From contig OZ231126.1 in assembly GCA_965153355.1 (NCBI GenBank), forward strand, positions 111,042,001-111,106,000: 64,000 nt of DNA, read 5' to 3'. The stretch comes from Flaccisagitta enflata (Eukaryota; Chaetognatha; Sagittoidea; Aphragmophora). The notes beneath the pieces are model-generated. The model searched no databases, was not told the origin of the DNA, and saw nothing but the letters and a program-made list of their open reading frames with translations. Every line of letters begins with the position of its first letter. The stretch's first letter is position 1. Both the position numbers and the translations under genes were made by a program. Shown piece after piece: positions 13,368 through 24,811 of the stretch.

Positions 13368-13673
13368 TAAGAGGTGTGTAGGGACCAGAATTGTAGCATC
13401 CCCCTACAGCCCACATCATTGCTTATATTTCTATACTTTAGGTAGTGGTTTATACTTTAAATGAATATAAATTTTTTTATCAAGGCGATTTTTGAAATCA
13501 TATCAAGATCCTTTCAAAATCTTTAATTTTTCCTATTTTTTGGCGATTCCTAAAGGAGTCTCAAAAAAAGCCTGGATGAAAAAATTTGTTTTTACTGCCC
13601 AAAATAAAGAAAAAGAAGCATTAGTGTGGGCTGTAGGGGGGTGGTATAACTTTTGGTCCCTCCACACCTCTTA
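13368..13673. mobile_element. Nested MITE with ~50-bp inverted ends
   Basis: The left end TAAGAGGTGTGTAGGGACCA continues to CCCCCTACAGCCCACA; the right end mirrors this (TGTGGGCTGTAGGGGGGTGG .. TGGTCCCTCCACACCTCTTA). It lies wholly inside the 8-bp-TSD element, so it inserted later. Confidence 0.75.
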
Positions 13674-13772
13674 AAATAGTTCCTTTCTGTATATTTTTAA
13701 GTTAATTGCCTTTTGCTACTTACTGTAGATACTGAGGTTTTCATTAGTCCTGAAGAGGAAAATCTCTTGTCT

Positions 13773-13820
13773 GTCTGTCTGTTCTGTCTGTTCCCCATCT
13801 GTTCGTCTCTTTTCTGCCTC

Positions 13821-13889
<69 letters not shown>

Positions 13890-13945
13890 GTCACACACAC
13901 ACACACGCACAGGCACACACACACACGCACACACACACACACACT
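13773..13945. repeat. Compound microsatellite TCTG / CT / CA
   Basis: (TCTG)n passes into (TC)n and then (CA)n with CACG interruptions. Frames on both strands are artefacts. Confidence 0.95.
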
Positions 13946-14251
13946 CCACATTTTCTTCCCATGGTCCTTCATGTCACTCTGTGATTTTTGTTTGATTTTT
14001 GTTGGATACAAAACCTTGTTCTTTACTGGCAGTCATTTTATTCGGTGCCATATAGTGCTAAGGTATGATGAGAGAAATTTAGCTACTTTTTCAGATACTT
14101 GGAAAAAATTTTAGATATTCTTTAGATACCTAGAGAGCTACCGGCAGCTACTTGGTTTTGGACCTTGTTGGCGACCGAGATGCTGAGTCACGAAGAAAAA
14201 AAAATCCCAGACATCCAGGTGGAAATATTCCGCTATAATTCATATCCATCG

Positions 14252-14253
<2 letters not shown>

Positions 14254-14332
<79 letters not shown>

Positions 14333-14485
14333 GAGATTGTCTGTCTGTCTGTCTGTCCGTCTGTCTGATTCCTTGCTTCTTCGTCGCCCTCACTCTTAGC
14401 GTGCCTGTATGTATGTTTGGCTATCTGTCTTTATTTTTTGACAATTTGCCAGTTTTTCAGTCTGTGTTTCTGTCCGTTATTCTAT

Positions 14486-14529
<44 letters not shown>

Positions 14530-14922
14530 TATAATACTTGTCCCATTCTTAAACTATTTCTTTATCATCATCGCGATCTCCTTCCTCTTCTTCTTCTTCT
14601 TCTTCTTCTTCTTTTCCTCTTCATAGTACTCTATATACCTTCCCCTCTCTAACCCTATGTAGCAGTCAGAGTTAATGCAAAAGCTGGACTCTACTTCTTT
14701 GCAATTTTCCGGATTGAGCATATCATCTTCAACGCAATTTTGACGCAACTTCCACCTCGCTGCACGTCATCAGCGGTATATGAACCTCATCAGTAGATGC
14801 TAGGAGTAGGGTTTCTGCCGGTTTTGGACCGTGCGTAGCCGTGCAATTTTTTTACGAGTTCAGTTTATTTTCGTATACAAATTAGCCTCAGCATGTTTCA
14901 TGAAAGATTGTTTTTCGGGTAT

Positions 14923-14971
<49 letters not shown>
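14254..14971. repeat. GA, CTGT, CT and TTC microsatellites
   Basis: (GA)n at 14,254-14,330, (CTGT)n at 14,338-14,366, (CT)n at 14,490-14,526, (TTC)n near 14,585-14,612 and (CT)n at 14,926-14,971, in otherwise unique DNA. Confidence 0.93.
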
Positions 14972-14977
<6 letters not shown>

Positions 14978-15400
14978 ACCCCTTCTATCCCTTACTTTCT
15001 TCGATTCAGCTAATGACCTTTCTTCCCTGCCCATTGACGATTTCGCGCTTTTTTTGTCTTTCAGTAGCCACCGTCTGTTATCGGCGGAAGATTATAGGTC
15101 TGGGGACCTTTTCTGACTAGTTCACTTTCGACCAAGCCTACGAGTAAAATAATGAATTTCTTTACCCAAATACGGTTGAAACATGCATAAGAGATGCATA
15201 TATATCAGTAAACAGTGATAGAGTGATTTTGGTGATGGTCGCGATTTAGCCTTCATGCGTTCATAATATCAGATTCGCAGCAATGTGCGGCCCGTCCATG
15301 CGGTATTCTTGGATTCCTCGTTATAGTTGGATCCGGTTATATTGGAATTTTTTAACAAAGAAAGTAAAGAGAAATGGTAGGGACTTTCTCTTAGCACTCG
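14972..15400. other. Unassigned DNA before the second satellite block
   Basis: Unique sequence with no supported gene or repeat. Confidence 0.35.
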
Positions 15401-17390
15401 TTTTAATAACCAGTGGCTGAGTGGTTGCTGGTCTAACTGCTTTGTAACCAGTGCTGCTGGTGCTGCTTGCTTTATTTCCATAATCGTAAAAAGTGGCTGC
15501 TGGCTCTATCTTCAAATATTTAAAAAGTGGCTGCTGAGTGGCTGCTGGCCGAATCCCCGATTTTATAACCAGTGGCTGCTGAGTGGCTGCTGGCTTTATT
15601 TTTTTCAAAGTAAAAAGTGGCTGCTGGCTCTATCTTCCAATTTATGAAAAGTGGCTGCTGAGTGGCTGCTGGCCCAATCCCCTGACCCATCAACCAGTGG
15701 CTGCTGAGTGGCTGCTGGTCCAATCCTGGCTTTGTAAACCAGTGGCTGCTGGGTGGTTGCTGGCTTTATTTCCAGAGAAGTACAAAGTGGCTGTTGGCTC
15801 TATTTTCAAATTTTTAAAATGTGGCTGTTGAGTATGTTGCCCAATCCCCGTATTTTATAACCAGTGGCTGAGTGGTTGCTGATTTATTACTTAAAAGAAA
15901 GTGGCTGCTGGCTCTTTCTTCAAATTTAAAAGTGGCTATGAGTGGCTGTTGCCTCAATCCTTTTATTTATTAACCAGTGGCTGCTGAGTGGCTGCTGGTC
16001 CAATCTCCAGTTTTTGTAAATTCAGTGGTTGCTGGCTTTATTTTCAGTTAAGAAAGTGGCTGGCTGGTTTCATTTTCCAATTTTTGAAAAGTGAAGGAGT
16101 GGCCGCTGATCCACCCTCGGATGCACAACCAGTGGTTGCTGAGGATTGCTATTAATCCTCATGAAATCAGGTTGCTGGGTGGTTGCGTTTATTTCCATAA
16201 TCGTAAAAAGTGGCTGCTGGGTTTCATTCTTCAAATATTTAAAGTGGTTGCTGAGTGGTTGCTGCCAAATCTCGATTTTATAACCAGTGGTTGCTGGTTT
16301 TATTTTTCTAAAGTAAAGAGGGAGCTGGCTCTATCTTCCAATTTATGAAAAGTGGCTGCTGAGTGGCTGCTGGCCCAATCCCCGACTTAATAACCAGTGG
16401 CTGCTGAGTGGCTGCTGGTCCAATCCCCGTTTTTGTAACCAGTGGCTGCTGGGTGGCTGCTGGCTTTATTTCCAGAAAAGTAAAAAGTGGCTGCTGGCTC
16501 TATCTTCAAATTTTGAAAAAGTGGCTGCTGAGTGGCTGCTGGCCCAATCCCCGATTTTATAACCAGTGGCTGCTGAGTGGCTGCTGGATTTATTACAATA
16601 AAGGAAAAAAGTGGCTGCTGGCTCTTTCTTCAAAATTTTCAAAAGTGGCTGCTGAGTGGCTGCTGGCCCAATCCCCGATTTTTTAACCAGTGGCTGCTGA
16701 GTGGCTGCTGGTCCAATCCCCGTTTTTGTAAACAGTGGCTGCTGGCTTTTTTTCAGTAAAGTAAGTGGCTGCTGACTTCCATCTTCCAGCTTTGAAAAGT
16801 GGCGCTGAGTGGCTGCTGGCTCAATCCCCGATTTAATAACCAGTGGCTGCTGAGTGGCTGCTGGTCTAATCCCTGTTTTTGTAACCAGTGGCTGCTGGGT
16901 GGCTATTGTTTTATTTCCATAACGTAAAAAAGTGGCTGCTGGCCTCTATCTTCAAATATTTAAAAAGTGGCTGCTGAGTGGCTGCTGGTCGAATCCCATT
17001 TATAACCAGTGGCTGCTGAGTGGCTGTCTTTATTTTTTTCAAAGTAAAAAGTGGCTGCTGGCTCTATCTTCCAATTTATGAAAAGTGGCTGCTGAGTGGC
17101 TGCTGGCCCAATCCCCGACTTAACAAGTGGCTGCTGAGTGGCTGCTGGTCCAATCCTCGTTTTTGTAACCAGTGGCTGCTGGTGGCTGCTGGTTTATTTG
17201 CAGGTGTGGCACATGGTTTATCTTCAAATTTTGAAAAGTGGTTGCTGAGTGGCTGCTGGCTCCAGTCCCCATTTGCAACCAGTGGTTGCTGAGTGCTGCT
17301 GGTTATTACGATAAAGGAAAAAAGTGGCTGCTGGCTCTTTCTTCAAAAATTTTCAAAAGTGGCTGCTGAGTGGCTGCTGGCCAATCTCCA

Positions 17391-17771
17391 TTTTTTTAGT
17401 CACGTGCACGCAACTTTGTACCCCGCTTTGTCGGTCCGTCCATCGGTCTCTGCGGTCCGCTCCGTCCGTCCGTCCGTCACACTTACTTTTTTGTAATAAA
17501 GCTGGTCAACTTAGGTTGGCTTTAAGACTTTTAGTCATTAATAGTTATTCTAAGTCATTTTGAGTCATTCTTAGTTATTTTAAGTTATTCAAAGTCATTT
17601 TAAGTTATTTAAAGTCATTTTGGTCGTTAGGTTTTAGACATTTGTCCTTTTTTGACATTTAAGTTTATTCTAAGTCGTTCTTAAGTCATTCTGGGTTATT
17701 TAAGTTTGTCTAAGTCCTTCTTACCCTCATGTGTAAATCTCGCACGCGACTTATAGGTGTTAATTTTGTTT
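17391..17771 (+). repeat. Dispersed short repeat S1, long form with AAGTCATT tract
   Basis: Starts TTTAGTCACGTGCACGCAACT, then the GTCC section, then an expanded TAAGTCATTTTGAGTCATTC-type tandem, and ends CTCGCACGCGACTTATAGGT. It sits inside the satellite, so it is younger than that array. Confidence 0.75.
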
Positions 17772-19613
17772 AACCCAGTGCTGCTGAGTGGCTGCCAATC
17801 CAATCGTTTGTAAAACCAGTGGCTGCTGGCTTTATTTCAGTAAAGTAAAAAGTGGCTGCTGGCTCTATCTTCCAATTTTTGAAAAGTGGTTGCTGAGTGG
17901 CTGCTGGCCAAACCCTGATTTAATAACCAGTGGCTGCTATGCTGCTATTCAATCGCTTTGTAACCAGTGCTGCCGGTGGCTGCTGTTTTATTTCTAATCG
18001 TAAAAAGTGGCTGCTGGCTCTATCTTCTCAAATATTTAAAAGTGGTCATGAGTGGCTGCTGGTCAATCCTTTTTTTATTTTATAACCAGTGCATGTGAGT
18101 GGCTCGGCTTTTTTTTTTCAAAGTAAAAAGTGGCTGCTGGCCCATCTTCCAATCGCATGAAAGCACTGTTTGATACCATCATCCTCCCACTTCTAATAAA
18201 TTCAGTGGCTGGGCGAGTGGCTGCTGGTCTTATCCTCGTTTTTGTAACTAGTGGTTGCTGTGGTTGCTGGCTTTATTTGCAGGTGCGGTATGGCTGCTGG
18301 CTCTATCTTCAAATTTGGAAAAAGGTTGCTGAGGCTGCTGGCCCAATCCCATTTTATAACCAGTGGCTGCTGAGTGGCTGTTGATTTTATTACGATAAAG
18401 GAAAAAAGTGGCTGCTGGCTCCTTCCTCAAAATTTTTCAAAGTGGTTGCTGAGTGTCTGCTGGCCCAATCTCATTTTTAACCAGTGGCTGCTGAGTGGCT
18501 GCTGGTTTAATCTTCGCTTTGCAACCAGTGGCTGCTGGCTTGGTTTGCAAAGCAAAGTGGCTGCTGGCTCTATCTTCCAATTTTTGAAAAAGTGGCTGTG
18601 AGTGGCTGCTGGCCCAATCCCTGATTTGATAACCAGTGGCTGCTGAGTGGCTGCTGGTCTAATCCCTGCTTGTAACCAGTGGCTGCTGGGTGGCTGCTTG
18701 CTTTATTTCCATAATATAAAAAGTGGCTGCTGGCTCTATCTTCAAATACTTCAAAAGTGGCTGGAGTGGTTGCTGGCCGAATCTCTGATTTTATAACCAG
18801 TGGCTGCTGAGTGGCTGCTGGCTTTATTTTTCAAAGTAAAAAGTGGCTGCTACCTATCTTCCAATTTATGAAAAGTGGCCTGATGGCTGCTGGCCCAATC
18901 CCCGACTTAATAACCAGTGGCTGCTGAGTGGCTGCTGGTCCAACTCTGCTTTTTTGTAACTAGTGGTTGTTGGTGGTTGCTGGCTTTATTTCCAGAAAAG
19001 TAAAAAGTGGCTGCTGCTCTATTCTTCAAATTTTGAAAAAGTGGCTGCTGAGTACATGCGGCCCAATCCCCGATTTTATAACCAGTGGCTGCTGAGTGGC
19101 TGCTGGATTTATTACAATAAAGGAAAAAAATGGCTGCTGGCTCTTTCTTCAAAATTTTCAAAAGTGGCTGAGTGGTTGCTGCCCAATCCCATTTTAACCA
19201 GTCGCCATGAGTGGCTGCTGGTCCAATCCCTCATGGTAACTATGGCTGCTGGCTTTGTTTAAAGTAAAAGTGGTTGCTGGCCCCATCTTCCAATTCTTTA
19301 GCAAAAGTGCATAAGGAGTGGCTACAACCCAATCCCCTGATTTAATAACCAGTGGCTGCTGAGTGGCTGCTGGTCTAATCCCTGTTTTTGTAACCAGTGG
19401 CTGCTGAGTGGCTGCTGTTTTATTTCATGATCGTAAAAAAGTGGCTAAGTTATTCTATCTTCAAATATTTATAAAGTGAAGATGCAGCTGGCTTAATCTC
19501 AATTTTATAACTTATTGCTGAGTGGTTGCTGACTTTATTTTTTTCTAAAGTAAAAGTGGTTGCTGGCTTCCATTCTTCCAATTTATGAAAAGTGGCTGCT
19601 GAGTGGCTGCTGT

Positions 19614-19911
19614 CAGGTGGTCGTGAAATGGGTCATTTCATATTGATATACTTATCTTTTGGCACAATATTCACTAAAGAAGGATTTCTCACAAGTTGGG
19701 GTGTGAAATCAATCAGAAAACCTTATCAGCAAAACCACAGGCTTACTATGGAGACTTTTTTTTTGCCATAGGAAGCCTATAGTTTTGCCGACATGGTTTA
19801 ATCTTCAAATTCAGACCTCTGCTTGTGGGAAAACCTTCTTTTTTGGTACATTTATGCAAAAAACTAGAGTATATCATTTTCTGAAATTTGACCCTATTTC
19901 ATGACCACCCT
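19614..19911. mobile_element. MITE with AGGTGGTC ends
   Basis: Left end CAGGTGGTCGTGAAATGGGT, right end ACCCTATTTCATGACCACCC, an imperfect inverted repeat of about 22 bp. It is inserted in a satellite module; CTGCTG on each side could be a target duplication but is also part of the satellite, so the TSD length is undecidable. Confidence 0.75.
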
Positions 19912-20994
19912 ACTGCTGGCCCAATCTCGACCTCTAATAACCAGTGGCTACAGGTTGCTGGTCTAATCCTCGCTTGTAACCAGTGGCTACAGTGCTGTTG
20001 GCTTATTTCCAGAAACATGTAAAGTGGCTGCTGGCTCTATCTTCAAATTTTGAAAAAGTGGCTGCTGAGTGGCTGCTGGCCAAATCCCCGATTTTATAAC
20101 CAGTGGCTGCTGAGTGGCTGCTGGATTTATTACAATAAAGGAAAAAAGTGGCTGCTGGCTCTTTCTTCAAAATTTTCAAAAGTGGCTGCTGAGTGGCTGC
20201 TGGCCCAATCCCCGATTTATTAACCAGTGGCTGCTGAGTGGCTGCTGGTCCAATCCCCGTTTTTGTAACCAGTGGCTGCTGGCTTTATTTCAGTTAAGTA
20301 AAAAGTGGCTGCTGGCTCTATCTTCCAATTTTTGAAAAGTGGCTGCTGAGTGGCTGCTGGCCCAATCCCCGATTTAATAACCAGTGGCTGCTGAGTGGCT
20401 GCTGGTCTAATCCCCGTTTTTGTAACCAGTGGCTGCTGGGTGGCTGCTGACTTTATTTCCATAATCGTAAAAAGTGGCTGCTGGCTCTATCTTCCAATTT
20501 TTGAGAAGTGGCTGCTGAGTGGCTGCTGTTCCAATCCCCGATTTGATAACCAGTGGCTGCTGAGTGGCTGCTGGTTCAATCCCCGTTTTTGTAACCAGTG
20601 GCTGCTGGGTGGCTGCTTGCTTTATTTCATTAAGATAAAAAGTGGCTGCTGGCTTCATCTTCATATTTTTTAAAAAGTGGCTGCTGAGTGGCTGCTGGCC
20701 TAATCCCCAACTTTATAACCAGTGGCTGCTGAGTGGCTGCTGGCTCTATCCCAAGGATTATAAAAAGTGACTGTTGGCTCTATACTAAACATTTTGAATA
20801 GTGGCTGTTGAGTGGCTGCTGGCCAAATCCCCGATTTTATAACAAGTGGCTGCTAGACGACTCCTAGTGGCTGCTGGACCTATCCCAGAGTCAAAGAAAA
20901 GGGTGGCTGCTGGAGTGGCTGCTGACTCTATCCCCGTTTTTCTGATTCTGCATGTAAAAAGTGGCTGCTGGGACGAGTGGCTGCTGAAACTCAC

Positions 20995-22810
20995 ATACCG
21001 CTGTTCATGCCTGTCACGATAAAAAGCCTGTCGTTGATACAAAAGAGAAATGCCTGTCACGATAACAGGCCCGTCGTTGATACATAAGAAGAGCTTTTGG
21101 TGAAACATATGACCATCGTTGTTTTTTGCAAGCAAGTGCCCGGCACACCAAATAATAGGGAATGAGGTAGTGGACAGGGCTATGCTCCTCAAACATGTTT
21201 CATGGGTGAGTTGAGCTGTCATTGGGTCAAGTATATATATCTCAGTCTCTGCAAGTCTTTGTTTCTCAATATGAGCATGTAACCTATCTTACACACTTTC
21301 CCATCCCGTATCTATCTGCGAAAAAGAAGAAATAGAACTCAAGAAAATGGACAGAATCAAAAGATGATCGCTGGAGATGTGACTCTGTACCTGTACCAAT
21401 GTGTATCTTTGAAACAGTGGACTCATCCCATGAAAAGGAAATGGGTACCTACGCTGTTCATGCCTGTCACGATAAAAAGCCAGTTGTTGATACAAAAGAG
21501 AAATGCCTGTCACGATAACAGGCCCGTCGTTGATACATAAGAAGAGCTTTTGGTAAAACATATGACCATCGTTGTTTTGAGCAGGCAAGTGCCCAGCACA
21601 CCAAATAATAGGGAATGAGGTAGTGGACAGGGCTATGCTTGTCAATCATGTTTCATGGGTGAGTTGAGCTGTCATTGGGTCAAGTATATATATCTCAGTC
21701 TCTGCAAGTCTTTGTTTCTCAATATGAGCATGTAACCTATCATACACACTTTCCCATCCCGTATCTATCTGCGAAAAAGCAACAATTCATCCTCTTATAG
21801 TTTTAACCACAATGATAACTGATGACGGTTAAAGTGGAATCTTTCACCGCAAAAGTCAAGCGTTATTTGAGAGTAATAGTCTTGATCTCATCCCATGAAA
21901 AGGAAATGGGTGCCTACGCTGTTCATGCCTGTCACGATAAAAAGCCCGTCATTGATAAAGGAAATGGGTGCCTACGCTGTTCATGCCTGTCTCGATAACA
22001 GGCCCGTTGTTGATACATAAGAGAAGCTTTTGGTTAAAACATATGACCATTGTTGTTTTGAGCTGGCAAGTGCCCAGCACACCAAATGATAGGGAATGAG
22101 GTAGTGGACAGGGCTATGCTCGTCAATCTTGTTTCATGGGTGAGTTGAGCTGTCATTGGGTCAAGTATATATATCTCAGTCTCTGCAAGTCTTTGTTTCT
22201 CAATATGAGCATGTAACCTATCTTACACACTTTCCCATCCCGTATCTATCTGCGAAAAAGAAGAAATAGAACTCAAGAAAATGGACAGAATCAAAAGATG
22301 ATCGCTGGAGATGTGACTCTGTACCTGTACCAATGTGTATCTTTGAAACAGTGGACTCATCCCATGAAAAGGAAATGGGTACCTACGCTGTTCATGCCTG
22401 TCACGATAAAAAGCCCGTTGTTGATACAAAAGAGAAATGCCTGTCACGATAACAGGCCCGTCGTTGATACATAAGAAGAGCTTTTGGTAAAACATATGAC
22501 CATCGTTGTTTTGAGCAGGCAAGTGCCCAGCACACCAAATAATAGGGAATGAGGTAGTGGACAGGGCTGTGCTCGTCAATCATGTTTCATGGGTGAGTTG
22601 AGCTGTCATTGGGTCAAGTATATGTATCTCAGTCTCTGCAAGTCTTTGTTTCTCAATATGAGCATGTAACCTATCATACACACTTTCCCATCCCGTATCT
22701 ATCTGCGAAAAAACAACAATTCATCCTCTTGTAGTTTTAACCACAATGATAACTGATGACGGTTAAAGTGGAATCTTTCACCGCAAAAGTCAAGCATTAT
22801 TTGAGAGTAA
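20995..22810. repeat. Tandem array, ~460-bp unit in ~934-bp dimers
   Basis: CTGTTCATGCCTGTCACGAT recurs near 21,001, 21,455 and 22,387, with a variant copy near 21,917. Two long segments 934 bp apart (21,289-21,645 and 22,223-22,579) are nearly identical, so units are paired as dimers. The 118-residue minus-strand frames are repeat translations of unknown meaning. Confidence 0.88.
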
Positions 22811-22812
22811 TA

Positions 22813-23269
22813 CACGCACTTGACTGAGTAACAACGGGTTATTTTTTCTGAGGCTCAATGTTGTTATTTGAATGACAATGTAAGGCTCAAACCGTTGCTA
22901 AACTGTTATTCTTTTTTCTCATCAATTTTCTGAGGTAACAACTAACGATTGATTATGATGTCTGTACTTCCATTCCTTTCGCTGCTTAAAGGAGAACAAC
23001 AAATCAAAATAAGGAACAAAATGTAGTTATAACTAAAATACAGAAGAAAAAGCCACCCCTTCTTCAAAAACGCTGCATGTTACAATTGAATGCAACAGCA
23101 ATTATAGCGAATCTAAGAGAAAAGTTATTATTGGTTGGACATGAGGCTGAAATGTTGTTATATTTTTGATTTTCTGAGGCTGACGATGTTGCTACAAATG
23201 TTCTTATTTTTTTGACATTTTGAGCCTCAACGTTGTTATAAAGAAGGTTGTTACTCAGTCAATTGCGTG
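22813..23269. mobile_element. 457-bp MITE with TA target duplication (Tc1/mariner-like)
   Basis: Ends CACGCACTTGACTGAGTAAC and GTTACTCAGTCAATTGCGTG are inverted and extend inward to GAGGCTCAA / TTGAGCCTC. TA flanks both sides (22811-22812 and 23270-23271). The empty site is preserved in the neighbouring array unit near 21,875 (GAGAGTAATAGTCTTGATCT), which proves insertion and fixes the TSD. Confidence 0.9.
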
Positions 23270-23271
23270 TA

Positions 23272-23753
23272 GTCTTGATCTCATCCCATGAAAAGGAAAT
23301 GGGTGCCTACGCTGTTCATGCCTGTCACGATAAAAGAGGTATTCTTGCTCTCGATTTGGGGGCCGTGGAACCCCCCCCAATTTCAGGCCGTTTCCACGGA
23401 CCAAAGTGGTGACTGATAAAAAAAGGTTCAGTAGCAACTTTTAAAAACAACATGGGTGGGCACTTCCCGTTACCACGGTCTGTAACCACGGCTGTTGTTT
23501 GATGGCGTGGCCACTTATGGTCAACACTTGATGCTCCTTCTTCCCCCCTCTTCCTCCTCCTCCGAGCCAGGGCCACGGGCGTTTGGAGAGTTTGAGAGCT
23601 CTCGGAGAGTTTGAGAGTCTCGGAGAGCTGTCAAAAAACTCACCGAGACTCTCCTAGCTCTCACTCCTCTCTGAGAGCTCTCATTGAAGGAGGCTTTGAG
23701 AGTACTTACAAAACCATGTTTCTGCATTGCTATGGTTGCACAAAACCATGTGC
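23272..23753. repeat. Array remnant and GAGAGCTCTC tandem
   Basis: 23,272-23,335 continues the ~460-bp array unit. From about 23,580 to 23,700 lie imperfect GAGAGTTTGAGAGCTCTCGG units, which are self-complementary in part. The sequence between them is unassigned. Confidence 0.6.
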
Positions 23754-23860
23754 TTTTTAGTCGCGCGCTACGCGACTCTACACCCTGCTTTGTCTGTCTG
23801 TTGTTCCATTGGCGCGTCAGTCTGTCCATCCATCGGTTGGTCGGTCTATCACACTTTACT
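23754..23860 (+). repeat. Dispersed repeat S1, 5' part
   Basis: TTTTTAGTCGCGCGCTACGCGACTC begins the copy, followed by the GTCTGTCC section. Only the first half is recognisable. Confidence 0.75.
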
Positions 23861-23938
23861 TATTTGGGTTTTTGCGTATCCTGAATAAGTATCCCGATTG
23901 TCAGTAGTTTTTAGAAATTTGCTATATCATTTACAATA

Positions 23939-24015
23939 AGGCCAAGTGAAGGCCAATAAGTGCGCCTCGCTTGATTAAGATTTTGTGAATGAACGTTTTT
24001 GATGAATGAATTAAT
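23939..24015 (-). repeat. Dispersed repeat S3, 3' end fragment
   Basis: The minus strand carries GCGAGGCGCACTTATTGG and CTTCACTTGGCCTT, the same tail as the copies ending near 25,960 and 59,412. Confidence 0.65.
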
Positions 24016-24020
24016 GAATA

Positions 24021-24366
24021 CCGTATTTCCCCTAATTAGCACCTGGGGCACTTACAAAATTACAAAATGACATTGCCTTTTTCACCTTCTAATTAGCGCC
24101 CCCCTGTAGCATGCAAGACTAAGAAAAATTACTGAAAATTAAAGTAAAACAGAAGATTTAGGATGAGGAAAGATAGAAATATGTGAGTTCAACAGAAAAA
24201 TCCAAACATGAAATCAAAAAGAAACAAAAAATAAAGATAATTTGTGCATTTGTTATATGTATCTATAATTTTCACTAGAATGAAAAACTTAGTTATGAGA
24301 GGACTTTTTTTAGAACGGGGGGGGGGCGCTAATTAAAGGGGGGGGCGTTAATTAGAGGAAATATGG
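24021..24366. mobile_element. MITE with CCGTATTT ends, TA-flanked
   Basis: Left end CCGTATTTCCCCTAATTAGC, right end GCGTTAATTAGAGGAAATAT; TA on each side (24019-24020 and 24367-24368). Interior G-runs and C-runs are its subterminal repeats. The same family as the copy at 28,076. Confidence 0.8.
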
Positions 24367-24369
24367 TAT

Positions 24370-24560
24370 ATGAATGAATGAATGAATGAATGAATGATTC
24401 ATTCATTCATTCATTCATTCATTCATTCATTCAATCATTCATTCATTCATTCATTCATTCATTCATTCATTCATTCATTCAATCATTCATTCATTCAATC
24501 ATTCATTCATTCATTCATTCATTCATTCTATCAATAATTCATTCTATCATTAATTTATTC
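24370..24560. repeat. (ATTC)n tetranucleotide tract
   Basis: Near-perfect ATTC units with GAATGA at the left junction; the translated HSFIHSFI frame is an artefact. Confidence 0.95.
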
Positions 24561-24811
24561 ATGCTTAAACGATTCTTGACTCGTCGTACAACGTAGGAAA
24601 AATGAAAAGCAGAAAATGAAATCGATATTTCGCATCTATTCCAAGAATGCTTCATCAGGATAAGGCGAGAAATGGACAAATAAAGTGGGAAAGATACATA
24701 CATAGACAGAGAAAATGGGAAAGGCACAAAAAAGAGAGAGACAGATAATCCAGAATTGAAATGACAATGGAGAAAAAGAGAGAGACTGATCAATCAGACA
24801 GATCGATCAGG
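24561..24811 (-). mobile_element. Pseudo-LTR of a Penelope-like element (inverted partner at 25,478)
   Basis: About 250 bp that match the reverse complement of 25,478-25,743 almost completely apart from a poly-T expansion. It includes the last codon and stop of the endonuclease ORF and hammerhead-like boxes. Confidence 0.8.
24628..24658 (-). ncRNA. Hammerhead-like ribozyme core, minus copy
   Basis: On the minus strand CTGATGA (24658-24652) and GAAA (24631-24628) are separated by a stretch whose ends GCAT and ATGC can pair as a short stem II. A single A is left over next to the first box, and stems I and III were not resolved. Hammerheads are known in pseudo-LTRs of Penelope-like elements. 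Confidence 0.4.

Larger units (their letters stand above)
13156..14179. mobile_element. Non-autonomous DNA transposon with 8-bp TSD (hAT-like)
   Basis: Flanked on both sides by ATGCTGAG (13148-13155 and 14180-14187). The ends are inverted: CTCGGTCGCCAAC on the left and GTTGGCGACCGAG on the right, followed inward by TAGCTACT-rich subterminal repeats on both sides. An 8-bp target duplication is typical of hAT (and P) elements. It has no transposase frame. The interior holds a nested MITE and the TCTG/CT/CA microsatellites. Confidence 0.8.
15405..20990. repeat. GTGGCTGCTG satellite, block 2 (better preserved)
   Basis: The same module and linker set as block 1, here arranged in a higher-order pattern. 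The linker TCCAATCCCCGTTTTTGTAA and its variants recur at 16,419, 16,712, 16,865 and 17,149, that is at spacings of ~293, 153 and 284 bp, so two multimer lengths alternate. The block is interrupted by a dispersed repeat at 17,391 and a MITE at 19,614. Confidence 0.93.

Noticed and set aside
13713-14114. 133-codon frame over the TCTG/CT/CA microsatellite
   Set aside because: Lies in a non-autonomous transposon and is dominated by simple repeat.
6253-20990. Repeat-and-spacer look of the GTGGCTGCTG satellite, resembling a CRISPR array
   Set aside because: The linkers come from a few recurring types rather than unique spacers, the repeats are internally duplicated and diverged, and the context is animal nuclear DNA.
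15405-20990. Chi-like GCTGGTGG octamers and tRNA-like box B (GGTTCAATCCCC) in the satellite
   Set aside because: Chi is meaningful only for RecBCD bacteria, and the box B resemblance has no correctly spaced box A or foldable tRNA.
21289-22579. Repeated 118-residue minus-strand frames in the 460-bp array
   Set aside because: They occur because units are near identical; the frame is lost in other units and no domain is recognisable.
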